DNA of 62,416 nucleotides from Xylanimonas cellulosilytica (GTDB taxonomy: Bacteria; Actinomycetota; Actinomycetes; Actinomycetales; Actinomycetaceae): assembly GCA_001072465.1 (NCBI GenBank), contig JVKM01000044.1, positions 1 through 62,416 on the forward strand. The letters run 5' to 3'. Below are positions 62,337 through 62,416 of the stretch, piece after piece; position 1 is the stretch's first letter, and each line of letters opens with the position of its first letter. A program made the translations under genes and the position numbers. Under the pieces are notes generated by a model, which made no database searches, was not told the origin of the DNA, and was given only the letters and a program-made list of their open reading frames with translations.

Positions 62337-62382
62337 TGCTTGTGGCCCCACGGGTGTTCCGGGCGCCGGAGGCCCCGGCCGC
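62337..62382. repeat. 46-bp direct repeat, second copy
   Basis: Identical over 46 bases to 29624-29669; the related GGCGGCGGCCCGCC block follows near 62397. The window ends inside this repeat-like region, so its full extent is unknown. Confidence 0.85.
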
Positions 62383-62416
62383 TGTGTGTGCCGGTGGGCG
62401 GCGGCCCGCCCGCGAG

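Overview
This is a high-GC actinobacterial chromosome segment. Lsr2, a CarD-ispD pair, an actinobacterial-type RlmB with a basic N-terminal extension, pyruvate phosphate dikinase, many leaderless starts, and a kinase / Fn3 / MoxR / DUF58 / transglutaminase-fold cluster like the bifidobacterial PFNA cluster all fit Actinomycetaceae (Actinomyces or Schaalia-like). That placement is inferred from gene content, not from a database search. I saw no rRNA, tRNA, CRISPR array or riboswitch.

Layout. 1-1.3 kb: an IS256-family transposase running off the left edge. 1.3-2.4 kb: gene-free, with a palindrome-bounded element and a mosaic repeat that recurs near 30 kb. 2.4-12.1 kb: mostly housekeeping genes (dps, ferrochelatase, cystathionine gamma-synthase, a ClC channel with a MarR regulator, lsr2, two lipoproteins, gpmA, carD-ispD). 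12.1-26.4 kb: an accessory island on the minus strand, except for one plus-strand UMF1-type transporter. It holds four related membrane proteins (called Y1-Y4 here) and five related membrane-anchored beta-propeller-like proteins (P1-P5). ispF, normally next to ispD, sits between P5 and P4. 26.5-32.4 kb: thrC, cysS, a second repeat-filled gap, a DUF1697 gene and rlmB. 32.4-35.3 kb: a third tandem family of about 200-residue proteins (Z1-Z4) with a truncated copy. 35.4-41 kb: a DUF456 protein, purA, a membrane protein, a nitrobindin-like protein, ygfZ and dtd. 41-41.8 kb: a gene-free stretch with a 19-bp-period repeat and another palindromic element. 41.8-59.3 kb: clpC, then a 2036-residue Ig-like/Fn3 surface protein followed by MoxR, DUF58, a transglutaminase-fold protein that appears to lack its catalytic Cys and His, a Ser/Thr kinase, a PP2C phosphatase and an FHA protein. 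59.5-62.2 kb: ppdK.

How parts may work together. The 44-59 kb cluster has the composition of an envelope-associated phospho-signalling and assembly module: kinase, phosphatase and FHA reader, with a MoxR/DUF58 pair and a very long extracellular protein. The three tandem families (P, Y, Z) have grown by local duplication, and their spacing, leader repeats and broken copies show this directly. I do not recognise a function for them. Several P genes and ispF each carry their own TANNNT element 5-6 bases before the start codon, so each may be transcribed on its own as a leaderless message.

The most unusual non-coding signals are: (1) three palindrome-bounded elements sharing a core but not always the same arms; (2) two copies of a 450-bp mosaic built from a 42-bp repeat and a GCGCGAAAAAGTTCGCCC-type site; (3) the 19-bp-period array before clpC; (4) a 13-base motif, CCCCGGCCTCGTC, with nine exact copies in the window.
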